A stretch of DNA of 39,920 nt from Acidilobaceae archaeon (GCA_027081695.1 JALWJI010000153.1:1-39920); one strand, 5' to 3'. Counted from the first letter of the stretch, positions 16,451-25,560 are shown. Notes: generated from the letters alone by a model not told the origin. Numbers and translations are program-made.

Positions 16451-17692
16451 TTGAACTCCCTAGACGAAATATTTGACTCGATAACAGATTCACCCATATT
16501 CAAGGACAGAGAAAAACTACTACCAGACTACATACCTGAGAGACTCGTCCACAGAGAACAAGAGCTAACAAGACTCGCCCAGACCCTAGCCGTAGCACTC
16601 AGAGGAGAGAGACCCAACAACATATTCATATACGGGTTAACTGGTACTGGAAAAACTGCCGCCGTAAAGCTAGTCACGAGAAAACTCTCTGATAGAGCCT
16701 CTACTAGAGGTGTCAGACTCTATCCTGTCTATATTAACGTAAGACAGCGAGATACCCCTTATAGGGTAATGAGCGATATCGCGGAAACTATCGGTCTGAG
16801 AATCCCCTTTACAGGACTAGCAACAAGCGAGGTTTTTAGAAGGTTCATGGCTAAGGCGAAGAGACTCCGCGGAATAATGGTAATTGTACTCGACGAGATA
16901 GATTTCCTCGTCAAGAAACACGGAGACGATATATTGTACAAGCTTCTAAGAGCAAATGAAGAGCTAGAAAACTTCAAGATCTCGATCGTAGGGATAACAA
17001 ACAGTATATCGTTCGTTGAAAACCTTGATCCTCGAGTAAAGAGCAGTCTCGGAGAAGAAGAAATAGTGTTCTCGCCATATAATGCCCAACAACTAAACGA
17101 TATCCTCTCAGAAAGAGCCTCCCTCGCATTCAAAGACGGTGTACTCGACGACGATGTAATACCTCTATGCGCAGCCCTAGCAGCAAGAGAACACGGTGAT
17201 GCGAGAAGAGCTCTCGACCTACTCAGAGTAGCAGGAGAAATTGCCGAGAGACAAGGAGACAGGAAAGTAACCTCACGGCACGTAATGGCTGCTAGAATAG
17301 AAATTGAACGTGATAGGGTAGTAGAAATAGTTAGAACCTTGCCCATGCACGGTAAATTAGTATTAGCTGCTGTGACTGCCATGACGAGAGGAGGCAAAAA
17401 CAAGACGACCACCGGCGAGGTTTACGACTACTATAGAAAATTAGTTGCTCGACTAGGAATCGAAGAAGTAACGTTTAGAAGAGTAAGCGGGATAATTGGA
17501 GAGCTAGATATGCTAGGGATAATTAGGACTCGTACTATTAGTAGGGGGCGGTATGGTAAAACACGATATATAGAGCTGGCCTCGAGCTACAAGCCGATTA
17601 TTGATGTACTCGCTGAAGACTCCTCGTTAGAATATATAGCTAGGAACCTTGAGGAGGTCATAAATGCCTCAGAGAATAGTCGTAGCCTGTGA
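16451..17692 (+). CDS. cdc6: Orc1/Cdc6 replication initiator
   Basis: The archaeal origin-binding initiator and candidate MCM loader. AAA+ Walker A is YGLTGTGKTAAVKLV, Walker B IMVIVLDEID, sensor 1 IVGITNS, and sensor 2 lies in GDARRALDLLRVA; a C-terminal winged helix (TTGEVYDYYRKL, ISRGRYGKTRY) supplies the DNA contact. I prefer TTG 16451 because AGGTGA lies seven bases upstream and the product begins LNSLDEIFDSITDSPIFKDR, similar to relatives. GTG 16388 is in frame and about 25 bp from a TATA-like TATTAAG, so a leaderless longer form (434 aa) is possible. No origin-box motif is seen next to the gene; the candidate boxes are about 20 kb away at 37.8-38.0 kb. Confidence 0.95.
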   Translation: MNSLDEIFDSITDSPIFKDREKLLPDYIPERLVHREQELTRLAQTLAVALRGERPNNIFIYGLTGTGKTAAVKLVTRKLSDRASTRGVRLYPVYINVRQRDTPYRVMSDIAETIGLRIPFTGLATSEVFRRFMAKAKRLRGIMVIVLDEIDFLVKKHGDDILYKLLRANEELENFKISIVGITNSISFVENLDPRVKSSLGEEEIVFSPYNAQQLNDILSERASLAFKDGVLDDDVIPLCAALAAREHGDARRALDLLRVAGEIAERQGDRKVTSRHVMAARIEIERDRVVEIVRTLPMHGKLVLAAVTAMTRGGKNKTTTGEVYDYYRKLVARLGIEEVTFRRVSGIIGELDMLGIIRTRTISRGRYGKTRYIELASSYKPIIDVLAEDSSLEYIARNLEEVINASENSRSL

Positions 17693-18242
17693 CGATGGAA
17701 TAGTGAATAAGCTAGGAGAAGGCACAACCATAGTAGCATGCACATTATACAACAAAAACCTGGGTCCCATACATGTAGGCTTCCTTCCCGTCAAAATAGA
17801 CGGGCTCGACGCAACTGGACAACTCCTCTATTTAATCAGTACACTAAGCGGCCTTTATTCCGATAACAAGGTTGAAGCCGTATTTTTTGATAGCCTCACA
17901 ATAGCAGGTTTCAACATAATATCTCCTGCCAGTATAAAGAAGCACCTTGGTTTACCTGTCATTGTACTATACAAGAGAAAACCAAACATCGATAAGATCA
18001 CCGATGCTGTTATCAAATACATAAGATATCCTGAAATTAGACTTAGAGTACTACGTCTCCTCGAGAACACTGTTGTACTTGATACAAAACAAGGAAAGCT
18101 CTACTCAATCCTCTACGGAATAGATCCTAAAAAAGCATTGTCAATTATAGAATATTACCAGCTATATTCGAGGATTCCTGAACCACTGAGATTTATAGAC
18201 TATTTTGCTTCCTCTATTTCTCGTTTATTACTCACCATGTAG
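17664..18242 (+). CDS. DUF99 (UPF0215) family protein
   Basis: A 192-residue DUF99 protein, an archaeal family distantly related to endonuclease V with an RNase H-like fold. Asp10 and Asp11 in VVACDDG and Asp in VEAVFFDSLTIAGFNII are the conserved acidic positions. The ATG lies 28 bp inside the cdc6 gene, so it is translationally coupled to the initiator, hinting at a DNA repair or replication link. Enzyme activity is not established for the family as far as I know. Confidence 0.9.
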   Translation: MPQRIVVACDDGIVNKLGEGTTIVACTLYNKNLGPIHVGFLPVKIDGLDATGQLLYLISTLSGLYSDNKVEAVFFDSLTIAGFNIISPASIKKHLGLPVIVLYKRKPNIDKITDAVIKYIRYPEIRLRVLRLLENTVVLDTKQGKLYSILYGIDPKKALSIIEYYQLYSRIPEPLRFIDYFASSISRLLLTM

Positions 18243-18249
18243 TTATGCG

Positions 18250-18290
18250 TATATATTGTTGTTCTCTTCATATACAATTGAAGAAGAACA
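18250..18290 (+). promoter_or_regulatory. mdh promoter with an inverted repeat over the expected start site
   Basis: TATATATT at 18250-18257 is a clear TATA box 46-53 bp before the mdh ATG. Just downstream, TGTTCTCTTC (18260-18269) and GAAGAAGAACA (18280-18290) form an imperfect inverted repeat (one extra base in the right arm) spanning the expected transcription start. This is where an archaeal repressor would sit. The repressor is unknown. Confidence 0.45.
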
Positions 18291-18302
18291 GAGCGTGATA
18301 AA

Positions 18303-19226
18303 ATGATAACCATTATAGGAGCAGGAAAAGTCGGTACCTCGGCGGCCGCCTTCATGATGATAAAGGAACTCGATGATATCCTTCTAATAGATATAATTGA
18401 AAACAAGCCTCAGGGAGAAGCACTCGATCTAAGCCACGCCGCATCTATTCTCGGCCTAAGTGTATCAATAACCGGATCAAACGACTTCAAGGACATGGCA
18501 GGAAGCGACGTCGTTGTGGTAACAGCAGGCTTCCCAAGAAAGCCAGGTATGACGAGAGAAGAACTCCTAACAAAGAACGCAGGTATTATCGCCGATATCG
18601 CAGAAAAAATAAAAGAATACGCGCCTAACGCTATTGTATTGCTCACAACAAACCCACTAGACGCTATGACCTATGTAATGTACAAGAAACTAGGATTCCC
18701 AAGAGAAAGAGTAATAGGATTCAGCGGCGTACTAGACGCCGGTAGACTAGCATACTATGCGTCAAAGAAGCTCGGTGTAAGCCCTGCATCTATAACACCA
18801 ATAGTCCTTGGCATGCACGGCCAAGCAATGTTCCCAGTCCCAAGGCTCTCGACCGTTATGGGAGCACCACTAACAACACTCCTATCAGAGGAAGAACTAA
18901 AAGAAATAACAGAGGAAACAGTCAAAGCAGGCGCAACAGTAACAAAGCTAAGAGGATACAGTAGCAACTATGGCCCCGGCAGTGGTCTCGCAGTAATGGT
19001 TGAGGCAATAAAGAAAGACCAGCACAAGGCCTTCATCGCTAGCGTATATCTACAGGGAGAATACGGCTACAATGACCTAGTACTCGAGGTCCCAATAATA
19101 CTAGGAAGAAAGGGACTCGAGAGAATAATCGAACTACCACTAACAGAGGAAGAAAAGAAGGGACTCGACGAAAGCGCACAAGCAGTCAAGAACCTAATAG
19201 AAAAACTACCACCCGAATACAAGTAA
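18303..19226 (+). CDS. mdh: Malate dehydrogenase (LDH/MDH superfamily)
   Basis: A 307-residue NAD-dependent malate dehydrogenase. The Rossmann motif GAGKVGTSAA is followed by LLIDII, whose Asp favours NAD(H). The mobile loop GFPRKPGMTREEL carries Arg at the position that selects malate/oxaloacetate over lactate/pyruvate. LDAGRLAYY supplies the substrate-binding Arg and Asp, and MHGQAMFP the catalytic His. It is LDH-like in architecture, as in other archaea. It stands alone, convergent with the 19.3-23.1 kb cluster. Confidence 0.95.
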   Translation: MITIIGAGKVGTSAAAFMMIKELDDILLIDIIENKPQGEALDLSHAASILGLSVSITGSNDFKDMAGSDVVVVTAGFPRKPGMTREELLTKNAGIIADIAEKIKEYAPNAIVLLTTNPLDAMTYVMYKKLGFPRERVIGFSGVLDAGRLAYYASKKLGVSPASITPIVLGMHGQAMFPVPRLSTVMGAPLTTLLSEEELKEITEETVKAGATVTKLRGYSSNYGPGSGLAVMVEAIKKDQHKAFIASVYLQGEYGYNDLVLEVPIILGRKGLERIIELPLTEEEKKGLDESAQAVKNLIEKLPPEYK

Positions 19227-19270
19227 CATTAAATTACCAGCTTCTTTCCCTTAACATATTTCTATATAAA

Positions 19271-19528
19271 TTATTCCTCTTTTGGTTCTGCTCCAAGATA
19301 TTTACGGGCTAAATAATCTACGTCTTCTCCTTCGGCTTCTCTAATTCTGGGATGAAGCGTATTGACGAGTTCGAATAGCCTGTCTATTTCCTTTCTTGGC
19401 AGAGGGATAATATACCCGTCATAGTCCTCGAGAAATATCTTGTAGATCTTTCTTCTATAGTCGACGACGAGCCTAAAACATGGATATTCCGGGCATTGAC
19501 TAACCTGCCCCACTCCGCCTTTCGACAT
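19271..19528 (-). CDS. Small hypothetical protein (85 aa) downstream of the AIR-synthase-like gene
   Basis: I do not recognise the family. It begins MSKGGVGQVSQCPEYPCFRL, with two cysteines (C-x4-C), continues with alternating strand-like segments (LVVDYRRKIYKIFLEDYDGY) and ends in an acidic helix. ATG 19528 is preferred over ATG 19555 because GGTGTGGAG lies six bases upstream; it still overlaps the previous gene by 29 bp, so it belongs to the same transcript. Function unknown. Confidence 0.65.
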   Translation of the reverse strand: MSKGGVGQVSQCPEYPCFRLVVDYRRKIYKIFLEDYDGYIIPLPRKEIDRLFELVNTLHPRIREAEGEDVDYLARKYLGAEPKEE

Positions 19529-20570
19529 GCTTGCTCCACACCCTGCTAATTTCATCTATTGGCGGCTCTACAAATCTCTTTACAGTATCATCCTCAAGCA
19601 CAAGATCCACACCACACTCTTCCGGATTGGAACATTTTCTCATAGCTTTACCTATTATAGACACCTGGAATCCATGTTTTTCAAGAACTTCTATTGCTTC
19701 ATTTATTTTATCCGGTGGAATTCCGGCTAAAAGAGTCCCACTACTTATTAGTTTCAATGGATCGAGTCCTAGGCAACTGCTGAGTTTTCTGACTGCTGAA
19801 TTAACTAGTATTTTGTTCTTGTACACTGTTATGTTTGTTTTAGCGGCTTTCGCCATTTCTACTAATGCCCCTATTATCCCGCCTTCTGTGGCGTCATGCA
19901 TTGATGAGACCAATTGGTTTTCGGCTAGTAGACATGCCGGTTTAACTATGCTCAAGTCCCTGGCATCTATATGCAGATTACTGATTTCGGCTTCTCCTAA
20001 CTCGCATTCTTTTACGAGCGCGGGGAAGTCTGTTATTATTATTGATGCTCCTTCTCGTGCGGCTTCTCCTATTTGTATAATATAGTGGTTCTCGCTAAGA
20101 TTGCTGGTAGGTATACTACATCCCGGACATGTTATTCCTATCATTGTTACTATGAGTGTTGGTTTTGTTATTCCTGGACTGGTCTCTGTATGGCCTCCGA
20201 CAATATCTATATCTAGCATCCTCGATGTTTCTTGTATTTCTTGTATTAGTTGTTTGAGGGATTCTAATTCGTAGCCCTCGGGTAATAATAGTGTTAATAC
20301 AGCGTGTGTGGGACATGCTCCAGAGGCGGCTATATCATTGGATGCTACTATAATTGAGAGTTTGCCGGCGCCTGCGACAGCTTCTGTTATAGGATCCGAG
20401 TGGATTAAGAGATCGCAGCATGAGAGCCTTATGATAGCTGTATCTTCTCCTATCCCGGGACCTATAATGGTGTCTGGAGCAACTGCTCCTCTTATTCTTC
20501 TCAGTACTAGGTTTGAAAGAGTGTTTAATGGTAGTTTGCCTATTGGGAGTTTACCATTTTTCTCTGGCAA
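19500..20570 (-). CDS. AIR synthase/HypE-like ATP-binding enzyme
   Basis: A 356-residue member of the PurM/HypE/SelD/ThiL superfamily, which phosphorylates an amide or carboxyl oxygen with ATP. GPGIGEDTAII (37-47) and SNDIAASGACP (77-87) are the N-terminal motifs, DIVGGHTETSPG (122-133) the metal/ATP loop, and SMHDATEGGIIGAL the second-domain motif, close to the MHDPT.GG of HypE. The C-terminal Cys motif that carries the cyano ligand in true HypE is missing: the protein ends KHVERRSGAG, and no hydrogenase genes are nearby. The start is a TTG 20 bp inside metE, with GAGG upstream. Substrate unknown. Confidence 0.85.
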   Translation of the reverse strand: MPEKNGKLPIGKLPLNTLSNLVLRRIRGAVAPDTIIGPGIGEDTAIIRLSCCDLLIHSDPITEAVAGAGKLSIIVASNDIAASGACPTHAVLTLLLPEGYELESLKQLIQEIQETSRMLDIDIVGGHTETSPGITKPTLIVTMIGITCPGCSIPTSNLSENHYIIQIGEAAREGASIIITDFPALVKECELGEAEISNLHIDARDLSIVKPACLLAENQLVSSMHDATEGGIIGALVEMAKAAKTNITVYKNKILVNSAVRKLSSCLGLDPLKLISSGTLLAGIPPDKINEAIEVLEKHGFQVSIIGKAMRKCSNPEECGVDLVLEDDTVKRFVEPPIDEISRVWSKHVERRSGAG

Positions 20571-21543
20571 TTTTGGCGGCCTCTACCATATTCTTGAGTT
20601 TTTGTCTAGCGATCTCTCTAGGAAGTCTTTTTAGGCCACAGTCTGGATCTATGTATATCTTTTCGGGCGATAGTATTCCAAGATTCATTATTTTTTCTAT
20701 ATCTTCTACTATCTCGTCCACTGATTCTATCTGTGTTGTGTGTACGTCTATTACACCGTATCCGAGTTCTTTATCGTATCCGTATTCCTTGAGGTATGGT
20801 AATAGTCTGAAATTACTGTTCTTGAACTCTAGGTCGAATTGGTCTACAGGGAATTCTAATATATATGGTAGAATATATTCGATTTTTCCGAAGCATATGT
20901 GTACTATTTTCTTTACATCTAGGCCGTATAGCATTATTTTCAGTGCTTCTTTCACTATGTCTGCTTCTTCTTTCCATGGACGTGTAGAGAGAGCCGGCTC
21001 GTCTATTTGTATGTATTTGGCGCCTGCATTCACGAGTGCTTCTATTTCTTTTCGGAGTTCTTTGGCTAAGTCTATTATTGCTTCTCTCCTATCTCCATAG
21101 TATAGGTCGAAGCTCCATTCTAGCATGGTGTATGGGCCTGTCAGTATTCCTTTTACTGGACGGCCTTCTGCGAAAGATGAGGCAATTTTCCAGTCTTCTA
21201 CTGTTAGCGGTTCAGGCCATTCGACTTTTCCATAGATTATAGGCTTTCTAAAGTAGACGTTGTCAAATATTCGTGTCCATTCACCCGGCATATAGCCATT
21301 CATTCTCTCTGCAAAGTATACTACCATGTCTTCTCTGGTCTGTTCACCATCACTTATTATATCGACTCCCGCCCATAGATGGTCTTCTACTACGCCTCTA
21401 ATCGCTTCGACGAAGAGATCTCTTAGCTCATCTGGAGTTGCTTGTTTTTTACGTATTTTCCTGAGGGCCTGTTTTGCCGGTTCAAGTTTGGGATAGCTAC
21501 CCACGACTGTCGTTGGGAACTTCCTCGGTACTTGGTACTCCAC
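20551..21543 (-). CDS. metE: Methionine synthase, cobalamin-independent, core (C-terminal-type) MetE
   Basis: A 330-residue single-barrel MetE. The zinc and homocysteine site is intact: HICFGK (His215, Cys217), DLEFKNS (Glu239) and IDPDCGLKRLP (Cys302), with QIDEPALS (180-187) for substrate amino-group binding. It lacks the N-terminal barrel of bacterial MetE, as in other archaea, where such core enzymes are thought to use methyl donors other than methyl-folate polyglutamate. The start is GTG 21543 after a strong GGAGGTGAAAGG. It is 7 bp after the MetE-N-like gene and overlaps the AIR-synthase-like gene. Confidence 0.95.
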   Translation of the reverse strand: MEYQVPRKFPTTVVGSYPKLEPAKQALRKIRKKQATPDELRDLFVEAIRGVVEDHLWAGVDIISDGEQTREDMVVYFAERMNGYMPGEWTRIFDNVYFRKPIIYGKVEWPEPLTVEDWKIASSFAEGRPVKGILTGPYTMLEWSFDLYYGDRREAIIDLAKELRKEIEALVNAGAKYIQIDEPALSTRPWKEEADIVKEALKIMLYGLDVKKIVHICFGKIEYILPYILEFPVDQFDLEFKNSNFRLLPYLKEYGYDKELGYGVIDVHTTQIESVDEIVEDIEKIMNLGILSPEKIYIDPDCGLKRLPREIARQKLKNMVEAAKIAREKW

Positions 21544-21550
21544 TTTCCTT

Positions 21551-22552
21551 TCACCTCCAGAGAATCCTTTTCTCCAAGCCTAGTTTCTCTGAAACTATGT
21601 CTACAAACTTGGAAAGTATCTTAGTCTTCTTGAGAGCATATGTGTATGGTATAAGGTCTAGCCATGTGGTAGTTGTCAACACGATTTCCTGAGATTCTTT
21701 TGAAAGTTTTTTGATCATAGTTAATAGCTCTTCGTCTAGTTTATCTTCGTGGATTCTTCTCGCATCAACTATTCCTAAGACAGGTACATGACCCGGCAAA
21801 CCCGTTTTTCCTAATAATTCAATTGCTCTTCTCTTAGAGTCTATAACATCTACTGATATGTATTTGAACTTAGATTCGAGAACTACGTCGAACACTTCTT
21901 TTTGTGGTACATCGAAGTATATTGCTATTGCAGAGTTTTCACTACTGAGACTTGCTATTTCGTTCCAATAGTCTAGATACTCTTCTACCTCCTCCTTTGA
22001 TAGTCTTCTATCGCCGACAAGAGGTTCGTCTACTTGAATAAACACATTTTCTTCTTTAACTAGCTCTATCTCTGATTTGAGTATTGATGTTATTGCTTCC
22101 GCTAGTTCTGTTTTTGAAAGATCCGATACGTTCTGGCTCAAGTTTACGAATGTAAAGGGTCCCGGTAACACTATTTTCAGGCTCGATGGCTCGGCTAGAT
22201 CCTTGAATTGTCTTATTCTTGGTAACCATACTGGCTCTAAGGGGTCAGGCTCACCCGTGAACACGGGAATCCTATAGAAGAAGTTGTTGTCGAAGTATCG
22301 GAGGAGACCGTTAACGCTTACGTTCTTCCACCTCATTATAAATGGCCTGAATATGTCGTGCCAATCCACCATGCCGTCGACCACTATTGGTAATCCATGC
22401 GCTTTTTGGACTCCGATTATTTCCGAGTGAATAATCAGTAGCCTAGATGTATATTGCGAGAAGTCTAGGGTTCCTCTTTCCCTATCTCTTAGAGTGTATC
22501 TTGCAAGTCTGGACCTTGGATAAGCCCCCAGCACCATGCCCCATACGGTCAC
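21551..22552 (-). CDS. MetE N-terminal-domain-like protein (zinc site absent)
   Basis: A 333-residue second MetE-type barrel. It has the family start (LGAYPRSRLAR), a LPGPFTFVNLS segment and IQVDEPLVGDRRL, but at the zinc positions it shows IAIYFDVPQ instead of H-x-C and TTTTWLDLIP instead of the DPDCGLK loop. It therefore resembles the non-catalytic N-terminal barrel of full-length MetE, here encoded separately just before the catalytic barrel. It may help bind the methyl donor or stabilise the catalytic subunit. The start GTG overlaps the upstream stop as GTGA. Confidence 0.85.
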   Translation of the reverse strand: MTVWGMVLGAYPRSRLARYTLRDRERGTLDFSQYTSRLLIIHSEIIGVQKAHGLPIVVDGMVDWHDIFRPFIMRWKNVSVNGLLRYFDNNFFYRIPVFTGEPDPLEPVWLPRIRQFKDLAEPSSLKIVLPGPFTFVNLSQNVSDLSKTELAEAITSILKSEIELVKEENVFIQVDEPLVGDRRLSKEEVEEYLDYWNEIASLSSENSAIAIYFDVPQKEVFDVVLESKFKYISVDVIDSKRRAIELLGKTGLPGHVPVLGIVDARRIHEDKLDEELLTMIKKLSKESQEIVLTTTTWLDLIPYTYALKKTKILSKFVDIVSEKLGLEKRILWR

Positions 22553-23109
22553 TTCTTTACACCCTTACTGAAATATGCAAGTATAACCTCCTCCATAAGT
22601 TTGTGATGGTATCTTTCCTCGCAGATAATCTCATCTACGATTCTATCAACAATTCTCGCTTGAGGCTCTGGAAACATGTCCTTAATAATGTTAAAGATCA
22701 TTGAATGATAAATCTCCTCACTCATAGAGTTCTCTGCTTTCTTTAACTCTCTTAGTACACGATCTACATTTATTTTGTCTAGCTCCGTCGACTCAATAAA
22801 AGAAACTAGTTTCTCTAGTGACTCATATGTAGAACCTATGAGTTTCTGGCAGTTCTCGGGCTTAAATTGAAGACTTAGAACTTGGCTAACATCTCTTAAT
22901 AACGATGCGTGATTCAGGCTCTCACGTGCTATGTGTTTAAGAGTAAGAGCTTCTGGATACTCTAGTTTATCTGCTAGTTTACTGTAGACTTTTGCAATGT
23001 ATTCTTCCAATTTTATAGAACAACTTATAATTCTAGCAACTAGATCTTCTCCTTCAATCACTGAAATACACCAAGAGAGATTATTAGAGGACGTTGAATA
23101 TAACTTCAC
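22549..23109 (-). CDS. Ferritin-like helical-bundle protein, possible diiron site
   Basis: A 186-residue all-helical protein with spaced acidic and His residues like a ferritin/rubrerythrin four-helix bundle: LEEYIAK (Glu36), ARESLNHASLL (Glu63, His67), SEEIYHS (Glu131 and neighbours) and CEERYHHKLM (Glu165, His168). The first E..H pair is spaced one residue wider than the standard ExxH, so the metal site is likely but not certain. It heads the minus-strand MetE cluster and its stop overlaps the next start (GTGA). GTG 23109 is the only good start; no clear ribosome-binding site is seen, so the mRNA may be leaderless. A role in redox protection or radical/oxygen chemistry for methionine synthesis is speculation. 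Confidence 0.6.
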   Translation of the reverse strand: MKLYSTSSNNLSWCISVIEGEDLVARIISCSIKLEEYIAKVYSKLADKLEYPEALTLKHIARESLNHASLLRDVSQVLSLQFKPENCQKLIGSTYESLEKLVSFIESTELDKINVDRVLRELKKAENSMSEEIYHSMIFNIIKDMFPEPQARIVDRIVDEIICEERYHHKLMEEVILAYFSKGVKK

Positions 23110-23226
23110 CGCGAAGGAGTCTTAAAACCAAGTATATTTCTGTATAGTATTGCTTATCCTATAGTCACATAAACATATACATTTCATCCCAGTATAATTA
23201 CGTTCAAATCTAAAACATATATTACT

Positions 23227-25560
23227 TTGATAAATTATCATATTCTCGATAAATTCGAACCTATCAAAACACCTAGCCCAGGACTGATTAAATTGACACT
23301 ATTTAGAGCCTCATTAAGGATACTTACCAGAAGGAAGATTGAGAGCATAGTTTTCACCACAATTATCCTTCTAGGCGTCCTTGGTATTGCAACAATAAAG
23401 CTTGCGGCCGATTATAGTCTTGAACTTGCCGGCAAAGGATGGAGCGTTGAAGTCGGCAATATCATAATAATAGGAGATATTCCATACAATGTTGCTGAAT
23501 CTCTAACTGGTCTTCCAGATATAGCTGAGCTTAAACTAATTAGAACCAAGACATCCATTGCTTTTCACGATACGGAACCCTTATCTATCACATTTGTTTA
23601 TAATCCTACAAGTTCCCCGCCTATAGGATATCTTATAGATCAAGAGGGCTCAGTTATAATTTATAGCGTGGACGGAAGAGAAGCTGATCTAGAGCCGGGA
23701 GACTCCATAACCATACCGGACTATGGGCCTCTCACAATAGATGGAAACGCGAGTGGCATTGTCACTATAAGTGGAGGAACTGATATAACAATAATTGTCC
23801 CCTTAGATATCTTTAACGAGCTACCTGGAGAAGAAGTTGATATATTGGCTGTAATAGCCTCACCTAGCACGAATGTAACTAATTTAGCGCGTACGTTATA
23901 TCAAAATATAGTCTCAAAAGGTGGAAGTGTTGATTCTATTAATATTCAAACAGAAGAAGATAATCCTGCTGAGGCTCCTATGAAGAGTATGGCGTTAGCT
24001 TTCGAGGTCTTTATCGGAACAGCCTTGATCACCGGAGCTCTACTTATTGCTGGTAGCGAGATGACACTATTAGAAAGGGATCTTAGAGAGTTAGGTGTTC
24101 TGAAGGCTTTGGGAGCCGGAAAGAAAGAGATCGTAGCTTATTACTCAGGCTATAATATTATGCGTGGTGTAATAGGATCCTTGCTCGGTATTATGTTTTC
24201 CATTCCTTTATCTCGTTATCTTGTAATATGGGGATCTAAACAAGCCGGATCCTCTACAATGGAGATACTTATGCAACATTACCCATATACGCCTAGTATG
24301 AGTGTTATAGTTTCAATAGGGCTGTTTTCTGTCGGTATAATTTTATTGTTTTCCATTGTTCCACCTCTAGTTCTCTCCAGAATAAATACTGTTCAAGCGC
24401 TAAGATTTACAGGATTATCTTATCGCTTTAGGACTCTAAAGATAATGTATAGGAGGGTGAGAATTGCCCTTAGCATTCGACGAATCTTCTCTAGGCCTTG
24501 GACTACTATTTTCTTTATACTTATAATAGCCGTCTCGTGGGGAGCCACGGCATCTATACCGATGAGCATTCGAGCCGTGGATAGTATGGGTGATGAGCTA
24601 GAGACTTACGGATATACCGCTGTTATAACGTTGCCTACACAGAACCTCAATTTTTCGGAACTTCTCGAAATAGCAGATAACGTTAATGGTGTTTCAAGAT
24701 CAGAACTGTGGCTGTCGATGTGGAGAGGCGTCGAGATTTTTAACGAAACAGTCTCTACACGTACCTGTCTTTTAGGAGATTGGGCGCTGGGGCCCGGCTT
24801 AATTAATGGCCGTTGGCCTAGTAAGGGCGAGATCGTTGTATCGGAGACTATGGCTAGACTATATGATCTGGGTCTTGGAGATATCGTTTATGTGAAGAAT
24901 TCTAAAGGTCAGATGCTAGAATTACGTATTTCGGGGATCGTGTCTACTCACGAGAATGCTGGAAAAATAGTGTTTTTGAATAAACAGGACTATATCGCTT
25001 TGCTGGGAGAAAGATATCTGTACTTGAGGATCTTGTCAACAGACAGTGGAGATATTGTTGGAGAGAGCGTTGTACAGAGTCTCCTCGAGAATGGTATACC
25101 TGCCAGTCTTGCCTATACAAAGGATGATCTAATAAAGCAACAGGAGCAGGGAACAGTGTTCTTCAGAACATTTTTATCCATAATAAATATCTCGACACTC
25201 ATTACCGGGTTTGCTGGTCTCACCATGCTTTCCTTGGTAGATATGGCGGGGCGTCTTAAAGAAATTGGTGTATTAAGGAGCATAGGATTTACTAATCATG
25301 AGCTATCGGTTGATCTTGTTCTTGGCACTCTTATTGCTATAGTATTCGCGGCGCCAGTATCATATGTCGTGGCCTTGCTCATCTCATCATCTCTATTAAG
25401 GTTAATGGTTGATGCACTCGGTTTTCTCGAACCTATTCCTAGTATAATTGATTTGGCTAACACTGGGTGGGTTATTCTTCTTGCCCTCTTTTTCGTCTAT
25501 CTAATTAGCTTGGTTTATCTGAGAAGGCAGAGAACCTCTGATCTGCTCCGGGTCGAGTAG
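23227..25560 (+). CDS. ABC transporter permease, FtsX/MacB type
   Basis: A 777-residue membrane protein with two repeated FtsX halves. The first has a membrane helix at 40-59, an extracytoplasmic domain (about 65-255), three helices (258-277, 307-330, 357-380) and the coupling motif RELGVLKALGAGKKEI. The second starts with a helix at 427-446, an extracytoplasmic domain, and RLKEIGVLRSIGFTNHEL before the last helices. Such permeases drive export or mechanotransmission with a LolD-type ATPase, encoded 15 bp downstream. TTG 23227 is used; TTG 23293 (LTLFRASLR) is an alternative closer to where the family normally begins. Substrate unknown. Confidence 0.9.
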   Translation: MINYHILDKFEPIKTPSPGLIKLTLFRASLRILTRRKIESIVFTTIILLGVLGIATIKLAADYSLELAGKGWSVEVGNIIIIGDIPYNVAESLTGLPDIAELKLIRTKTSIAFHDTEPLSITFVYNPTSSPPIGYLIDQEGSVIIYSVDGREADLEPGDSITIPDYGPLTIDGNASGIVTISGGTDITIIVPLDIFNELPGEEVDILAVIASPSTNVTNLARTLYQNIVSKGGSVDSINIQTEEDNPAEAPMKSMALAFEVFIGTALITGALLIAGSEMTLLERDLRELGVLKALGAGKKEIVAYYSGYNIMRGVIGSLLGIMFSIPLSRYLVIWGSKQAGSSTMEILMQHYPYTPSMSVIVSIGLFSVGIILLFSIVPPLVLSRINTVQALRFTGLSYRFRTLKIMYRRVRIALSIRRIFSRPWTTIFFILIIAVSWGATASIPMSIRAVDSMGDELETYGYTAVITLPTQNLNFSELLEIADNVNGVSRSELWLSMWRGVEIFNETVSTRTCLLGDWALGPGLINGRWPSKGEIVVSETMARLYDLGLGDIVYVKNSKGQMLELRISGIVSTHENAGKIVFLNKQDYIALLGERYLYLRILSTDSGDIVGESVVQSLLENGIPASLAYTKDDLIKQQEQGTVFFRTFLSIINISTLITGFAGLTMLSLVDMAGRLKEIGVLRSIGFTNHELSVDLVLGTLIAIVFAAPVSYVVALLISSSLLRLMVDALGFLEPIPSIIDLANTGWVILLALFFVYLISLVYLRRQRTSDLLRVE

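Noticed and set aside
16759..17412. 217-aa minus-strand frame over orc1/cdc6
   Set aside because: Antisense shadow; the sense strand has all AAA+ motifs.
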